Shown: positions 51,950 to 63,974, counted from the first letter of the stretch. The stretch: 64,000 bases of DNA from Dermabacter sp. p3-SID358 (GCF_025147465.1 NZ_JALXOZ010000013.1:4771-68770), one strand, 5' to 3'. Notes: generated by a model not told the origin, from the letters alone. Program-made: numbers and translations.

Positions 51950-52002
51950 GAGAGGGCCTCCTCGAAAAGTTGGTTGAGCGCGCGAACGGATGTTCCGTGC
52001 TT

Positions 52003-52031
52003 TTGACGGGCGCCACCGCGCGCCCTAGCCT
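52003..52031 (+). promoter_or_regulatory. Promoter of the PfkB kinase gene (leaderless)
   Basis: TTGACG (52003-52008) and TAGCCT (52026-52031) are 17 bp apart, and the GTG start lies seven bases after the -10. The transcription start would fall on the start codon. There is no ribosome-binding site, which agrees. Confidence 0.8.
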
Positions 52032-52038
52032 TTTTTAC

Positions 52039-53046
52039 GTGACGAACCTGAACCAAGGCATAACCTGCAAAGATGCGGAATCTTCAAGCAATCTACTTCA
52101 CGATCTCGCATGTGTGGGGCCCGTGTTTCTCGATGTGCTTTTCACCCCGTTCCAGCACCTTCCTGATCTCGGCGAGGAGTGCCACACGGATTCGGTTGCG
52201 CTCGCGGTTGGAGGGGCGGCCAACGTGGCACGTGCGGCCGCAGCACTTGGTATGGCGGTGACGCTCGCGACCGAGCTTGGCGAGGGGGATATCTCGAGGC
52301 TCGTTCGGCCCATGCTCGAAGCAGATGGGGTGGGACTCGGGGCAAGCGTGACGCGCGCGGGGTGGGATGTCCCGTGCACGGCGGCGATCCCACACGAGGG
52401 CGACCGCATGTTCTACACGGGGGGTCTCCCAAGCACCCCGCTTGCCACGACCGAGCAAGTGCTCGCCGAGCAGGCTCGCCACCTCACCGTTTCCCTCGAG
52501 CGCGAGGATATGCCGCTGCTTGCGGGGGAGCGGGCGCGCGACACGCGGATCTGGGCCGACGTTGGCCACGACGACTCGGGCGCATGGGATCCAATGATCC
52601 TTCGCCACCTCGAGCACTGCTACGCCTTCTGCCCCAACGACGAGGAGGCCACGCGTTACACGCGCACGGATTCGGCGCTCGATGCAGCCCGAGTACTTGC
52701 CGAGAAGGTCGAGCTCGTTGTCGTGTCGCGCGGGCGCGAGGGACTCGTCGCGATCGACTCGGGTCGGGGCGAGGTTCTCGAGAGGCGCGGTTTCATCGTC
52801 GAACACGCGAACGCCACGGGAGCGGGGGATACTCTCGTGGCGGCGCTCGTGACCGCTTTTGCTGCGGGACGCGGGCTCGGCGATGCGCTCGATTTTGCGC
52901 AACTCGTGGCGGCGGCGCGCGTGGCGGGTGCGGCCGCGCATGGCATGCCGCCCGGGCGCGAGGCGCTCAGCGCATTCGCGAGTCGATATGGAAAGCGAGA
53001 AACGGAGCTGGTCGAGGAAACCCTCGACGCGCTCGCATCAGGCTAG
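52039..53046 (+). CDS. PfkB-family carbohydrate kinase
   Basis: The 335-residue ribokinase-fold protein has VGPVFLDVLF near the start (about 26-35), VGGAANVARAAAALGM (58-73) and the C-terminal signature ATGAGDT with catalytic Asp264. The sugar it phosphorylates is unknown. A GTG at 52114 would drop 25 poorly conserved residues, but the canonical promoter just upstream of 52039 favours the longer form. It diverges from the GH4 gene, which suggests a small carbohydrate module. Confidence 0.82.
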   Translation: MTNLNQGITCKDAESSSNLLHDLACVGPVFLDVLFTPFQHLPDLGEECHTDSVALAVGGAANVARAAAALGMAVTLATELGEGDISRLVRPMLEADGVGLGASVTRAGWDVPCTAAIPHEGDRMFYTGGLPSTPLATTEQVLAEQARHLTVSLEREDMPLLAGERARDTRIWADVGHDDSGAWDPMILRHLEHCYAFCPNDEEATRYTRTDSALDAARVLAEKVELVVVSRGREGLVAIDSGRGEVLERRGFIVEHANATGAGDTLVAALVTAFAAGRGLGDALDFAQLVAAARVAGAAAHGMPPGREALSAFASRYGKRETELVEETLDALASG

Positions 53047-53059
53047 GTGTGGCTCTCGC

Positions 53060-53695
53060 TTAGAGCCAGTCTCCCTTTGCTCGCTCACGCTCCGCGCCGA
53101 TCGTCGTGTCTGGGCCGTGTCCAGTGTGCACGATTGTCGCGGCGTCGAGCGTAAAAAGCCTCTCGCGGATGCTGTCCTCGATTTGTCCGCGGTCGCTATA
53201 GGAGCGGCCGGTGGCACCTGGCCCGCCCTCGAAGAGCGTGTCGCCCGAGAAAAGCTGATCGGGCTGGCCCTCCTCGGTGCTGCGTAGGAGGTAGCACACC
53301 GAGCCGGGGGAGTGGCCCGGCGTGTGGATCACCTCGAGTTCGCGATCCGCGATGCTGAAAGCGTCGCCATCCGCGAGATCCGCGTCCCACTCGAGATCGC
53401 CGTGTGTGAGTGCCCAGAGCTTCTTATCGTCGGGATGCAAGAGCATGGGGGCCTCAAAGCGTTCGGCGAGTTCGGGTGCGAAGCGTGAGTGGTCGTCGTG
53501 TGCGTGAGTGAGGAGAATGGCGAGGAGCGTGCGGTCTCCCACGAGCTTTTCGATGGTGTCGATGCTGTGAGGGGCGTCGATGATGACGCAGTCGTCGTTG
53601 TTGCCGATCACCCACACGTTGTTCTCGACGTCGAAAGTCTCGCCGTCGAGAGTAAACGTTCCTTCAGTGACAGCGTGGTCGATGCGGAGGTTCAT
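53060..53695 (-). CDS. Metallo-beta-lactamase-fold hydrolase (mycothiol-linked)
   Basis: The 211-residue protein has the metal-binding motif THAHDDH (63-69), with HTPGHSPGSVCYLL further on and DTLFEGGPGATGRS. The start MNLRIDHAV at 53695 has AAGGA upstream. In mycobacteria an MBL gene (Rv2260) lies beside the mycothiol-dependent formaldehyde dehydrogenase, as here. I infer S-formylmycothiol hydrolysis or a similar thioester step. It lies 40 bp downstream of mscR on the same strand. Confidence 0.82.
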   Translation of the reverse strand: MNLRIDHAVTEGTFTLDGETFDVENNVWVIGNNDDCVIIDAPHSIDTIEKLVGDRTLLAILLTHAHDDHSRFAPELAERFEAPMLLHPDDKKLWALTHGDLEWDADLADGDAFSIADRELEVIHTPGHSPGSVCYLLRSTEEGQPDQLFSGDTLFEGGPGATGRSYSDRGQIEDSIRERLFTLDAATIVHTGHGPDTTIGAERERAKGDWL

Positions 53696-53735
53696 GGTGC
53701 GAAGTCCTTTTCTTATATTTAGCGTGCCGGTGGGA

Positions 53736-54839
53736 TCAGGCCTGAGGGAGTTCGACGACACTGCGAAGAATGTCGCCGCCCTTCATGCGCTCGAACGCTT
53801 CTTCGACGTCACCGAGAGCGATGCGCTCGGACACGAACTCGTCGAGTGGGAGTCGCCCCTGTGCGAAGAGGTCTGCGAGGTAGGGGAAGTCGCGCTCGGG
53901 CAGGCAGTCGCCGTACCACGAGCTCTTGAGGGCGCCACCGCGACTGAAGATGTCGATAAGCGGGAGCGTGACCTCGGCGGTCGGGTTCGGCACGCCCACG
54001 AGAACAACGCGGCCGGCAAGATCGCGGCCGTAGAACGCGGCGGTGTAGGTCGCGGGAATGCCGACGGCATCGACGACGACGTCTGCACCGAAACCACCGG
54101 TGAACTCCCGGATCTTTTCGGCGACCTCGTTGGGTTCGAGGCCCTCGGTGGTGATGGTATGCGTTGCCCCGAGAGCGCGGGCCTTCTCAAATTTTTTATC
54201 GTTGAGGTCGAGGGCGATGATCGTGGTCGCGCCGCCGAGCTTGGCACCGGCTACTGCTGCGAGGCCGACACCACCCGCGCCGATCACCGCGACGGATTCC
54301 CCGCGCTGAACCCCGCCCGTGTTGAGCGCAGCCCCAATCCCGGCCATAACGCCGCAGCCGAGAAGGCCGATAGCTGCCGCATCAGCGTTCGGGTCCACCT
54401 TCGTGCACTGAAGCTCATGGACGAGAGTCTTTTCGGCGAAGGCACCGATGCCGAGAGCGGCAGTGAGCTCGGTGCCGTCGACGAGGGTCATGGGCTTCGA
54501 GGCGTTAAACGTGTCGAAGCAGTACTTCGGTTCCCCCTTTTTACACGCGCGACACTGCCCACAGACGGCGCGCCAGTTGAGGATCACAGTATCGCCGACT
54601 TCGACGTGAGTGACGCTCTCGCCGATTTCGCTTACGACCGCGGTTGCTTCGTGGCCGAGGAGGAACGGATAGTCGTCGTTGATGTCTCCGTTACGGTACG
54701 CGAGGTCGGTATGGCACACACCGCACGTCTTGATGTCAACGATGACGTCGCGCGGGCCCGGATCGGGGAGCGTGATGTCGACGAGCTTTGCGGGATCGTT
54801 TGCGGTGAAGGATACGAGGCCTTGGACTGTCGTGGTCAT
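53736..54839 (-). CDS. mscR: S-(hydroxymethyl)mycothiol dehydrogenase
   Basis: This 367-residue zinc alcohol dehydrogenase oxidises the mycothiol adduct of formaldehyde, and relatives also reduce S-nitrosomycothiol. Catalytic zinc ligands are Cys39 and His63 (GVCHTDL, LLGHEAT); structural zinc ligands are Cys93, Cys96, Cys99 and Cys107. NAD-binding [17 protein letters not shown] follows. The close fit to mycothiol-dependent enzymes implies that the host makes mycothiol, so it belongs to the actinobacteria. Confidence 0.88.
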   Translation of the reverse strand: MTTTVQGLVSFTANDPAKLVDITLPDPGPRDVIVDIKTCGVCHTDLAYRNGDINDDYPFLLGHEATAVVSEIGESVTHVEVGDTVILNWRAVCGQCRACKKGEPKYCFDTFNASKPMTLVDGTELTAALGIGAFAEKTLVHELQCTKVDPNADAAAIGLLGCGVMAGIGAALNTGGVQRGESVAVIGAGGVGLAAVAGAKLGGATTIIALDLNDKKFEKARALGATHTITTEGLEPNEVAEKIREFTGGFGADVVVDAVGIPATYTAAFYGRDLAGRVVLVGVPNPTAEVTLPLIDIFSRGGALKSSWYGDCLPERDFPYLADLFAQGRLPLDEFVSERIALGDVEEAFERMKGGDILRSVVELPQA

Positions 54840-55074
54840 GTCAGGAGCCTTTCTGTTGAGTCGCTGGACCCGTGTGAGCGCAGCGGCGCCGGGGCCCTGC
54901 GGTCCTTACGCATGGGCGTGGAGCACCGGGCGCGTACGACCCCAACCGTATCCTGCACGTATCATTGCTAGTGCAAAGAGCATGCACCCACGCGAGGGCC
55001 CCTCGATGGCAGAAATGATCATGTGGTCGAGCGCGAGCGCGCGTGACGTGTCAACGTGAGGATGTGGTGAATTC

Positions 55075-56172
55075 GTGTCAGATGTGACGAACAGTGTGGA
55101 TATGAGCGAGGAGGCGATCGCGCGCGCGGTCGATTCCGCGCTCGCCGCGATTGCGGAGGCCACGACGTCGGCGGAAATCAAGCAGGTGCGCATTGCCCAT
55201 GTCGGCGACGACTCGCCGCTTTCGCGCGCGAATCGCGGCATCAAGGACCTTCCGAAGGAGCAAAAAGCCGCTGCCGGCAAACTCATTGGAGGGTCGAAGG
55301 GGCGCGTACAGCAAGCGCTTGCTGCACGCTCGAAGGAAATCGCGGAGAAGGAAGAAGCCGAAGCTCTCGCGAAGGATCGCGTCGATGTCACGACTGCCGT
55401 TGATCGACTTCCACGCGGGGCACGCCATCCCCTCGGCATCCTCCAGGACCGCATTGCCGACGTGTTCGTGGGCCTCGGCTGGGAGATCGCCGAAGGGCCT
55501 GAAATTGAGGCCGAGTGGTTCAACTTCGACGCGCTCAATTTCGATGAGGACCACCCCGCGCGCCAGATGCAGGACACGTTCTACGTCGCCCCCGAGGGCA
55601 GCGGCCAGGTGCTGCGTACACACACGTCCCCCGTTCAGGCGCGTACCTTGCTTGAGCGCGGCGTCCCGCTTTACATCGCGTGCCCCGGCAAGGTGTTCCG
55701 CACCGATGAGCTTGATGCGACGCACGCACCCGTATTCAACCAGGTTGAGGGCCTTGCCATTGATCGCGATCTCACGATGGCGGACCTCGTAGGCACACTC
55801 GACAAGGTCGCCGAAGCACTCTTCGGTGGCAAGCCGATCACGCGTCTTCGCCCCTCGTACTTCCCGTTCACCGAGCCGAGCGCTGAAATGGACTTCCGCT
55901 GCTTCAAGTGCGAGGCCAAGAATGGGCTCGACGCCGATGCTGATCCCACGTGCCGTGTGTGTAGCGGAACCGGCTGGATCGAAATGGGCGGTTGCGGCAT
56001 GGTCAACCCCGCCGTTCTGCGTGCGTGCGGCGTTGATCCGAATGAGTACCGCGGCTTCGCGTTTGGGCTCGGTATCGAGCGCATCCTCATGCTTCGCAAC
56101 TCGGTAACCGATATGCACGACATCGTGGAGGGCGACGTGCGCTTCTCCCAGCACTACGGAACGGAGATCTGA
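55075..56172 (+). CDS. pheS: Phenylalanyl-tRNA synthetase alpha subunit
   Basis: PheS is the catalytic subunit of the alpha2-beta2 enzyme. The 365-residue protein has an N-terminal coiled coil (about 1-95), class II motifs including HPARQMQDTFYV and FGLGIERILMLR, and the zinc-ribbon-like CFKCEAKNG...CRVCSGTGW pair. The start is a GTG at 55075 with GAGG about 14 bases upstream, which is weak. pheT follows three bases later. I see no T-box or Phe-rich leader in the 235-bp gap upstream. Confidence 0.95.
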   Translation: MSDVTNSVDMSEEAIARAVDSALAAIAEATTSAEIKQVRIAHVGDDSPLSRANRGIKDLPKEQKAAAGKLIGGSKGRVQQALAARSKEIAEKEEAEALAKDRVDVTTAVDRLPRGARHPLGILQDRIADVFVGLGWEIAEGPEIEAEWFNFDALNFDEDHPARQMQDTFYVAPEGSGQVLRTHTSPVQARTLLERGVPLYIACPGKVFRTDELDATHAPVFNQVEGLAIDRDLTMADLVGTLDKVAEALFGGKPITRLRPSYFPFTEPSAEMDFRCFKCEAKNGLDADADPTCRVCSGTGWIEMGGCGMVNPAVLRACGVDPNEYRGFAFGLGIERILMLRNSVTDMHDIVEGDVRFSQHYGTEI

Positions 56173-56175
56173 GCA

Positions 56176-58770
56176 ATGCCACGCATTCCCCTTTCATGGA
56201 TCGGCGAGCACGTCGAGCTTGTCGAGGGCGCAAACGCCGAGGCCGTCGCGGCCTCGCTCGTCTCCGTCGGACTCGAGGAAGAAGCGATCTTCGGCGCTCA
56301 AGTCACGGGCCCGCTGGTCGTGGGCCGCGTGCTGAACCTCGTCAAGGAGACTCATAAGAACGGCAAGACCGTCAACTGGTGCCGCGTCGATGTGGGCCCC
56401 GAACACAATGAGGAAAAGGACAATCCGAAGGACCCGCAGCCGGGCGAGGAAGTCCCGAGTCGCGGCATCATTTGTGGCGCGCATAACTTTGTCGAGGGTG
56501 ATCTGGTTGTCGTCTCGCTTCCAGGCACAGTTCTTCCGGGAAACTTCGCGATCGCGGCACGCAAGACCTACGGGCACCTTTCCGACGGCATGATCTGCTC
56601 AACCGAGGAACTGGGTCTCGGCGAAGATACCGAGGACGGCATCATCGTTCTCGGTAAGGGCATCGCCGAGGGGATCGAGGCGAAGCCCGGTGACGATGCG
56701 ATCGCACTGTTCGGTCTCGACGAGGAGGTCGTGGAGATCAACGTGACTCCCGACCGCGGCTACTGCTTCTCCATGCGAGGCGTTGCGCGCGAGTACTCGC
56801 ACGCAACCGGTCAGGCATATACGGATCCGGCGTTCTCGATCGAGGTGCCCGAGGCAACGGGCGAGGGCTTCGAGGTTGTCCTCGAAGACGACGCGCCGAT
56901 CCGCGGCAACGTGGGTGCCACGTCCTACGTTGCGCAACGCGTGAGGGGGGTCGATACCTCGGTCCCGAGCCCTCGCTGGATGCAACAGCGACTCACGCTC
57001 GCGGGCATGCGCCCGATCTCGCTCATCGTCGATGTCGGCAACTACGTCATGCTCGACCTTGGTCAGCCGCTGCACATGTTCGATGCCGCGAAGCTCACCG
57101 AGCCAATTGTCGTGCGTCGCGCGAAGGAAGGCGAGAAGCTCACGACCCTCGATGACAAGACTCGAAACCTTCACGTCGAAGACCTCGTGGTCGCGGATTC
57201 GACAGGCGGCCACGGCGCACGCGCGGTCGCGCTCGCGGGCGTCATGGGCGGAAGCGAAACCGAAGTCGACGAGACCACGGCAGATGTTGTGATTGAAGCA
57301 GCACACTTCGACCCAACGACCCAGGCTCGCACCGCGCGCCGCCACAAACTTGTGTCAGAGGCGGGCAAGCGCGGCGAACGCGGAGTCGACCCCGAACTCG
57401 TGGAGGTTGCCGCGTATCGGGCCGCACAACTCCTCGTCGAATACGGCGGAGGGACGCTCGATTCCGCGCGCACTCATGCGCGCGCGGGCGGAAGCTCACC
57501 GGTGGAGATCACTCTTCCGCTCAATTACGCCGAGCGCGTCGTCGGGATTGCCTACACGCGAGATCAGGTCGTGGGGTCGCTCGAGAAGATCGGCTGTACC
57601 GTGTCGCCCTCGGGCAGCGGCGAAAACGGCGCCGAAACGCTCGCGGTCAATCCTCCGACCTGGCGCCCTGATCTGCGCATTCCCGAGGATCTCGTTGAGG
57701 AAATCGCCCGACTCGAAGGCTATGACTCGATCCCGTCAAGGCTGCCGTCGGCACCTGGCGGGCGGGGCCTTACCCGCGCCCAGCGTGTGAGGCGCGCCGT
57801 TGCGAACGCTCTCGCCGAGGCGGGCGCAACGGAGGTTGTGAGCTTTCCCTTCACGAATGAGAAGACCTTCGAAAAGCTCCGCTTCCCGGAGGACTCTCCG
57901 CTGCGTGAGGCAGTGCGTTTGCTCAACCCGCTCGCGGACGATGAGCCGCTTATGCGCACGGCGATTCTTGAAACACTTCTGCCCGTTGCGCAGCGAAATC
58001 GCGCCCGTGGCGAGGATTCGGTCGCGGTGTTCGAGACGGGCCTTGTGTTCGAAAAGCGCGGCGAGCGAGTTCCGGTTCCGAGCGCTGCTTCACGCCCGAG
58101 CGATGCCGAGCTTGAGGAGATTGCTACCTCTCTCGCGAAGCAGGATCGTCACGTCGCTCTCGTGGCGGGCGGACCGATCACCCCGGCCGGCCCCCTCACC
58201 GAGGCGCGCGCGTGGGATTGGGCCGACGCGATCTCCTTCGCGCGTCGCATTGCCGCGGCGGCGGGTGTCGAGCTCGTGCTCGAGCAGGGTGAGTCGAGTG
58301 CGTTCCACCCGGGGCGCACGGCGATCCTTTCGACCACCGAGGGGGAGCGCGTAGGCGTTGCCGGCGAGCTGCACCCCGCGGTGATCAAGGCGTTCAGCCT
58401 CCCGAAGCACGCGGCAGCCCTCGAGCTCGATCTCGAAGCGGTCATTGAGTCCGCGCCTTCCGTTGTGCCGTCCGAGCCGATCTCGACCTTCCCGATCGCG
58501 AAGGAAGACTTCGCGTTTGTCGTTGACGGGGACACGCCTGCCGAGGCCGTGCGCGCGGCGCTCATCGTGGGCATTGGCGATGTTGCGGAGGCCGTGCGTC
58601 TCTTCGACGAATACCGCGGCGATCAGGTCGCGGAAGGCAAGAAGTCACTCGCGTTTGCCGTGCGGCTTCGACCCCACGAGAAGACACTCAAGGGTGCCGA
58701 GATCGATGAGCTTCGTGCGCGCGCGATCAAGGCCGTTGAATCGGCGGTTGGCGGTGAGCTGCGCGCATAA
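56176..58770 (+). CDS. pheT: Phenylalanyl-tRNA synthetase beta subunit
   Basis: The 864-residue protein has the N-terminal tRNA-binding domain (about 40-170), the B3/B4 editing domain (about 210-400), the B5 domain (about 420-500) and the C-terminal FDX-ACB anticodon-binding domain (about 765-860; FPIAKEDFAFVVD and AVRLRPHEKTL). It stabilises the alpha subunit and edits Tyr-tRNAPhe. It starts three bases after pheS and ends in front of a strong terminator. Confidence 0.96.
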   Translation: MPRIPLSWIGEHVELVEGANAEAVAASLVSVGLEEEAIFGAQVTGPLVVGRVLNLVKETHKNGKTVNWCRVDVGPEHNEEKDNPKDPQPGEEVPSRGIICGAHNFVEGDLVVVSLPGTVLPGNFAIAARKTYGHLSDGMICSTEELGLGEDTEDGIIVLGKGIAEGIEAKPGDDAIALFGLDEEVVEINVTPDRGYCFSMRGVAREYSHATGQAYTDPAFSIEVPEATGEGFEVVLEDDAPIRGNVGATSYVAQRVRGVDTSVPSPRWMQQRLTLAGMRPISLIVDVGNYVMLDLGQPLHMFDAAKLTEPIVVRRAKEGEKLTTLDDKTRNLHVEDLVVADSTGGHGARAVALAGVMGGSETEVDETTADVVIEAAHFDPTTQARTARRHKLVSEAGKRGERGVDPELVEVAAYRAAQLLVEYGGGTLDSARTHARAGGSSPVEITLPLNYAERVVGIAYTRDQVVGSLEKIGCTVSPSGSGENGAETLAVNPPTWRPDLRIPEDLVEEIARLEGYDSIPSRLPSAPGGRGLTRAQRVRRAVANALAEAGATEVVSFPFTNEKTFEKLRFPEDSPLREAVRLLNPLADDEPLMRTAILETLLPVAQRNRARGEDSVAVFETGLVFEKRGERVPVPSAASRPSDAELEEIATSLAKQDRHVALVAGGPITPAGPLTEARAWDWADAISFARRIAAAAGVELVLEQGESSAFHPGRTAILSTTEGERVGVAGELHPAVIKAFSLPKHAAALELDLEAVIESAPSVVPSEPISTFPIAKEDFAFVVDGDTPAEAVRAALIVGIGDVAEAVRLFDEYRGDQVAEGKKSLAFAVRLRPHEKTLKGAEIDELRARAIKAVESAVGGELRA

Positions 58771-58797
58771 TCCGCTTTTTAGTCGCTCAGCGCCTTA

Positions 58798-58845
58798 GGG
58801 CCTGGCTTTTTCCTGCTGCGTACAGGGAGGGGCCAGGCCCCTTTT
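58798..58845 (+). terminator. Intrinsic terminator after pheT
   Basis: GGGCCTGGC (58798-58806) pairs perfectly with GCCAGGCCC (58832-58840) across a 25-base loop and is followed by CTTTT (58841-58845). The last T overlaps the first ARG box of the argR promoter. Confidence 0.8.
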
Positions 58846-58878
58846 GTATGATCATGCACGTGATTGCAAATCGATGCT
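58845..58878 (+). promoter_or_regulatory. Tandem ARG boxes in front of argR
   Basis: TGTATGATCATGCA (58845-58858) matches the ArgR half-site pattern TGNAT-N4-ATNCA perfectly. TGCAAATCGATGCT (58865-58878) matches with one change in each half. The centres are 20 bp apart, the spacing of paired 18-bp ARG boxes bound by an ArgR hexamer. ArgR probably represses its own operon with argG and argH. Confidence 0.65.
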
Positions 58879-58964
58879 TTTATGGGAGTGGCGCTCAACG
58901 GTGGGAGGGCGCCCCTTCGACGGTGTGTAAATGTCCGACGGTTGTCGGGGCATGAGGGATATTG

Positions 58965-59501
58965 ATGAGTGAACAACCGCAGCAGCCCCAAACCAAGATC
59001 TCGCGCCAGCGCAAGATCGTCGACATTCTGAGCCGTACCGAGGTGACGTCGCAGACGGCCCTTCTCGCGCTCCTCGAGAAAGACGGTGTGAGCGTCACGC
59101 AAGCCACCCTCTCTCGTGATCTCGTGGAGTTGCGTGCCGAGAAGGTGCGCTCGGCCTCGGGAGCTCTCGTGTACATGCTCCCTCCCGAGGGCGGTGAACG
59201 TGTTCATAGCCTCCGGCGCCCGCCCTCGCAGGAGCACTACGCGGCGAGGCTTCAGCGACTCGCCGAAGAATTGCTCGTAAGTGCAGAGGCGAGCGGCAAC
59301 CTCGTCGTCGTGCGCACCCCGCCCGGAGCCGCGCAATACCTCGCGAGCGCCCTTGATCACTCGGTATTGCCCTCGATCCTCGGCACGATCGCCGGGGACG
59401 ACACGATCCTCGTTGTCGCGCGCGGCGGGGATGAAGGCCGCGAGCTTGCGGCAACGCTACTCGACCTTGCCGACGGCCGCCGGGTCGGCATCGACGAGTA
59501 G
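58965..59501 (+). CDS. argR: Arginine repressor ArgR
   Basis: ArgR is the arginine-dependent hexameric repressor. The 178-residue protein has an N-terminal winged helix with [21 protein letters not shown] (recognition helix, about 40-60) and the C-terminal arginine-binding domain with [22 protein letters not shown] (cited in parts). The ATG at 58965 follows GAGGG. The TTG three bases before it is less likely. It heads argG and argH. Confidence 0.95.
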   Translation: MSEQPQQPQTKISRQRKIVDILSRTEVTSQTALLALLEKDGVSVTQATLSRDLVELRAEKVRSASGALVYMLPPEGGERVHSLRRPPSQEHYAARLQRLAEELLVSAEASGNLVVVRTPPGAAQYLASALDHSVLPSILGTIAGDDTILVVARGGDEGRELAATLLDLADGRRVGIDE

Positions 59502-59561
59502 GTCTCGACCATTCGCGCGAGCCCTGCCTCGCGCCACGCGACCCCTAGGAGAAGAAGAAAA

Positions 59562-62275
<2,714 letters not shown>

Positions 62276-62286
62276 TGCGTTTGCGC

Positions 62287-62317
62287 TACTGTGGTTTCGA
62301 TGAGCGGCGCACCGTAG
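62287..62317 (+). promoter_or_regulatory. Possible tyrS promoter with 5-codon leaderless uORF
   Basis: TACTGT (62287-62292) is a possible -10. Seven bases later ATG-AGC-GGC-GCA-CCG-TAG (62300-62317) reads Met-Ser-Gly-Ala-Pro-stop, so the RNA could begin with a tiny reading frame 30 bp ahead of tyrS. No good -35 is visible. The reading frame may be chance. Confidence 0.35.
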
Positions 62318-62347
62318 CCGCCCCGACGAAAGGAATGGAGACGCACG

Positions 62348-63622
62348 ATGGTCAACATCGTTGACGAGCTTGAATGGCGTGGCCTGTTGGTGAACTCGAC
62401 CGGTATCGAGGCGATCCGCACCGCAGCAAACGAAGGCCCGATCAAGCTCTATTGCGGCTTCGATCCCACGGCGTCTTCGCTCCACGTTGGCCATCTCACT
62501 CAGATTCTCACGATGCGCCGTTTCCAGCTCGCTGGAAACAAGCCGTTTGCCCTCGTAGGCGGCGCCACCGGCCTCGTGGGGGATCCCCGCATGTCAGGCG
62601 AGCGCAAAATGAACTCGGCCGACATCGTGGCGACGTGGGTGGAATCGCTTCGCGGCCAGATCGAGCGCTTTCTCGATCCCGAGGGCGAGTTTGGCGTCAC
62701 GATGGTCAATAACTACGACTGGACCAAGGACCTCAATGTTCTGAGCTTCCTTCGCGACTACGGCGCGCACTTCCGCATGGGCACGATGCTTTCGAAAGAG
62801 ATCGTTGCCACGCGTCTCAACTCGGAAGAGGGCCTCAGCTACCTTGAGTTTTCGTACCAGATCCTCCAGGCAATGGACTTTCTCGAGCTCTACCGGCGCC
62901 ATGGAGTCACGCTGCAATACGGCGGCAACGATCAGTGGGGCAACATCGTGGGCGGTGCCGAGTTGATTCGCAAGATCGAGGGCGCCCAGACTCATGCTCT
63001 TACAACGCCCCTCGTGACGAAGGCCGATGGCACGAAGTTCGGCAAGAGTGAGGGCGGGGCCGTGTGGCTTGATCCCGAGCTCACGAGCCCGTACGCGTTC
63101 CACCAGTTCTGGCTCGGCGCCGACGATCGCGACGTGCTCAAATACCTGCGTTTCTTTACGTTCCGTCCGAAGGAGGAACTCGCTGAGATCGAGTCGGTCA
63201 CGGCGGAGCGCCCGCACGAACGTGCGGCGCAGAAGCTTCTCGCCGACGATATGACGACACTTGTGCATGGCGAGAGGGCTACTGCGCAAGCGAAGGCGGC
63301 CGCCTCCGTTCTGTTCGGGCGCGGGGATGTGCGCGAGCTTGATGGTCCGACGGTTGCCGTGATCGCGGGAGAGCTGCCTTGCGTGGAGCTTCCTCGTACG
63401 GCAAGTCTTGTTGAGGCGTACACGGCAACTGAGCTACTCAACTCCAACGGCGCCGTCCGCAGGGCACTTAAAGAGGGCGGTCTCTCGATTAATGGGGAAA
63501 AGGTTGTCGGAGACGTCGATGTTCTCGAGACCGAGCTTGGCAGTTACGACGCCTTGGCCGGTGGCTACGTGCTCCTCCGCCGCGGCAAAAAGAATGCTGC
63601 GATGGTGAAGATCGCGAGTTGA
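62348..63622 (+). CDS. tyrS: Tyrosyl-tRNA synthetase
   Basis: The 424-residue class I synthetase has the HIGH-type HVGHL (46-50), the KMSKS-type KFGKS (about 229-233) and GGNDQWGN in the tyrosine pocket. The C-terminal S4 domain (about 355-420) has KEGGLSINGEKV. AAAGGAATGGAG lies in front of the ATG at 62348. A strong GC hairpin follows the gene. Confidence 0.96.
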   Translation: MVNIVDELEWRGLLVNSTGIEAIRTAANEGPIKLYCGFDPTASSLHVGHLTQILTMRRFQLAGNKPFALVGGATGLVGDPRMSGERKMNSADIVATWVESLRGQIERFLDPEGEFGVTMVNNYDWTKDLNVLSFLRDYGAHFRMGTMLSKEIVATRLNSEEGLSYLEFSYQILQAMDFLELYRRHGVTLQYGGNDQWGNIVGGAELIRKIEGAQTHALTTPLVTKADGTKFGKSEGGAVWLDPELTSPYAFHQFWLGADDRDVLKYLRFFTFRPKEELAEIESVTAERPHERAAQKLLADDMTTLVHGERATAQAKAAASVLFGRGDVRELDGPTVAVIAGELPCVELPRTASLVEAYTATELLNSNGAVRRALKEGGLSINGEKVVGDVDVLETELGSYDALAGGYVLLRRGKKNAAMVKIAS

Positions 63623-63656
63623 GCGCTCGGTGAACAAGAGCTGAACTCAAGCAACG

Positions 63657-63693
63657 AGCACCCGCCGTCCCACGACCAGGGGCGGCGGGTGCT
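63657..63693 (+). terminator. Hairpin terminator after tyrS
   Basis: AGCACCCGCC (63657-63666) pairs perfectly with GGCGGGTGCT (63684-63693). The following bases TTCGCATT contain no U-run. It is placed 35 bp after the tyrS stop. Confidence 0.7.
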
Positions 63694-63731
63694 TCGCATT
63701 GTGGCGGTGCGCACGCGCGGGGCTCGAGGGC

Positions 63732-63760
63732 TTGACCAGCGGTGCTGCCTCGCGTACTGT
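63732..63760 (+). promoter_or_regulatory. Upstream promoter P1 of a probable rRNA operon
   Basis: TTGACC (63732-63737) and TACTGT (63755-63760) are exactly 17 bp apart. The 307 bases from 63694 to the window end hold no gene. Confidence 0.75.
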
Positions 63761-63889
63761 CGTTGTCCGTTGGTTCAAGGAGCCGAAGAGATTCGCCTTG
63801 AATCGCTGCCGTAAGTGACCGCCGTCGAGAGCCACACGAACCCCGGGTGATGATCCGGTGAAGAGTGGCGCGGAACACGGTGAGTCGGT

Positions 63890-63918
63890 TTGACCAGTGC
63901 GGCGAGGGTTGCTAAACT
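63890..63918 (+). promoter_or_regulatory. Downstream promoter P2 of a probable rRNA operon
   Basis: TTGACC (63890-63895) and TAAACT (63913-63918) are exactly 17 bp apart, close to the sigma70 ideal for actinobacteria. The -35 is identical to that of P1. Two tandem strong promoters with a non-coding leader are typical of rRNA operons. The 16S gene itself is not in the window, so the target is inferred. Confidence 0.8.
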
Positions 63919-63974
63919 AGTGACTTGCGCCGGGAGGTCAAGAAGAACTTCCGGTGAACATCAGCTCCTTGCAA

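Noticed and set aside
54982..55059. 25-codon reading frame just before pheS as a possible leader peptide
   Set aside because: It holds no phenylalanine codons, has no convincing ribosome-binding site, and no attenuator hairpin follows.
58930..58944. A 15-base match (AATGTCCGACGGTTG) shared with 10372-10386
   Set aside because: A few 15-base matches are expected by chance in 64 kb on both strands, and one copy is coding sequence.
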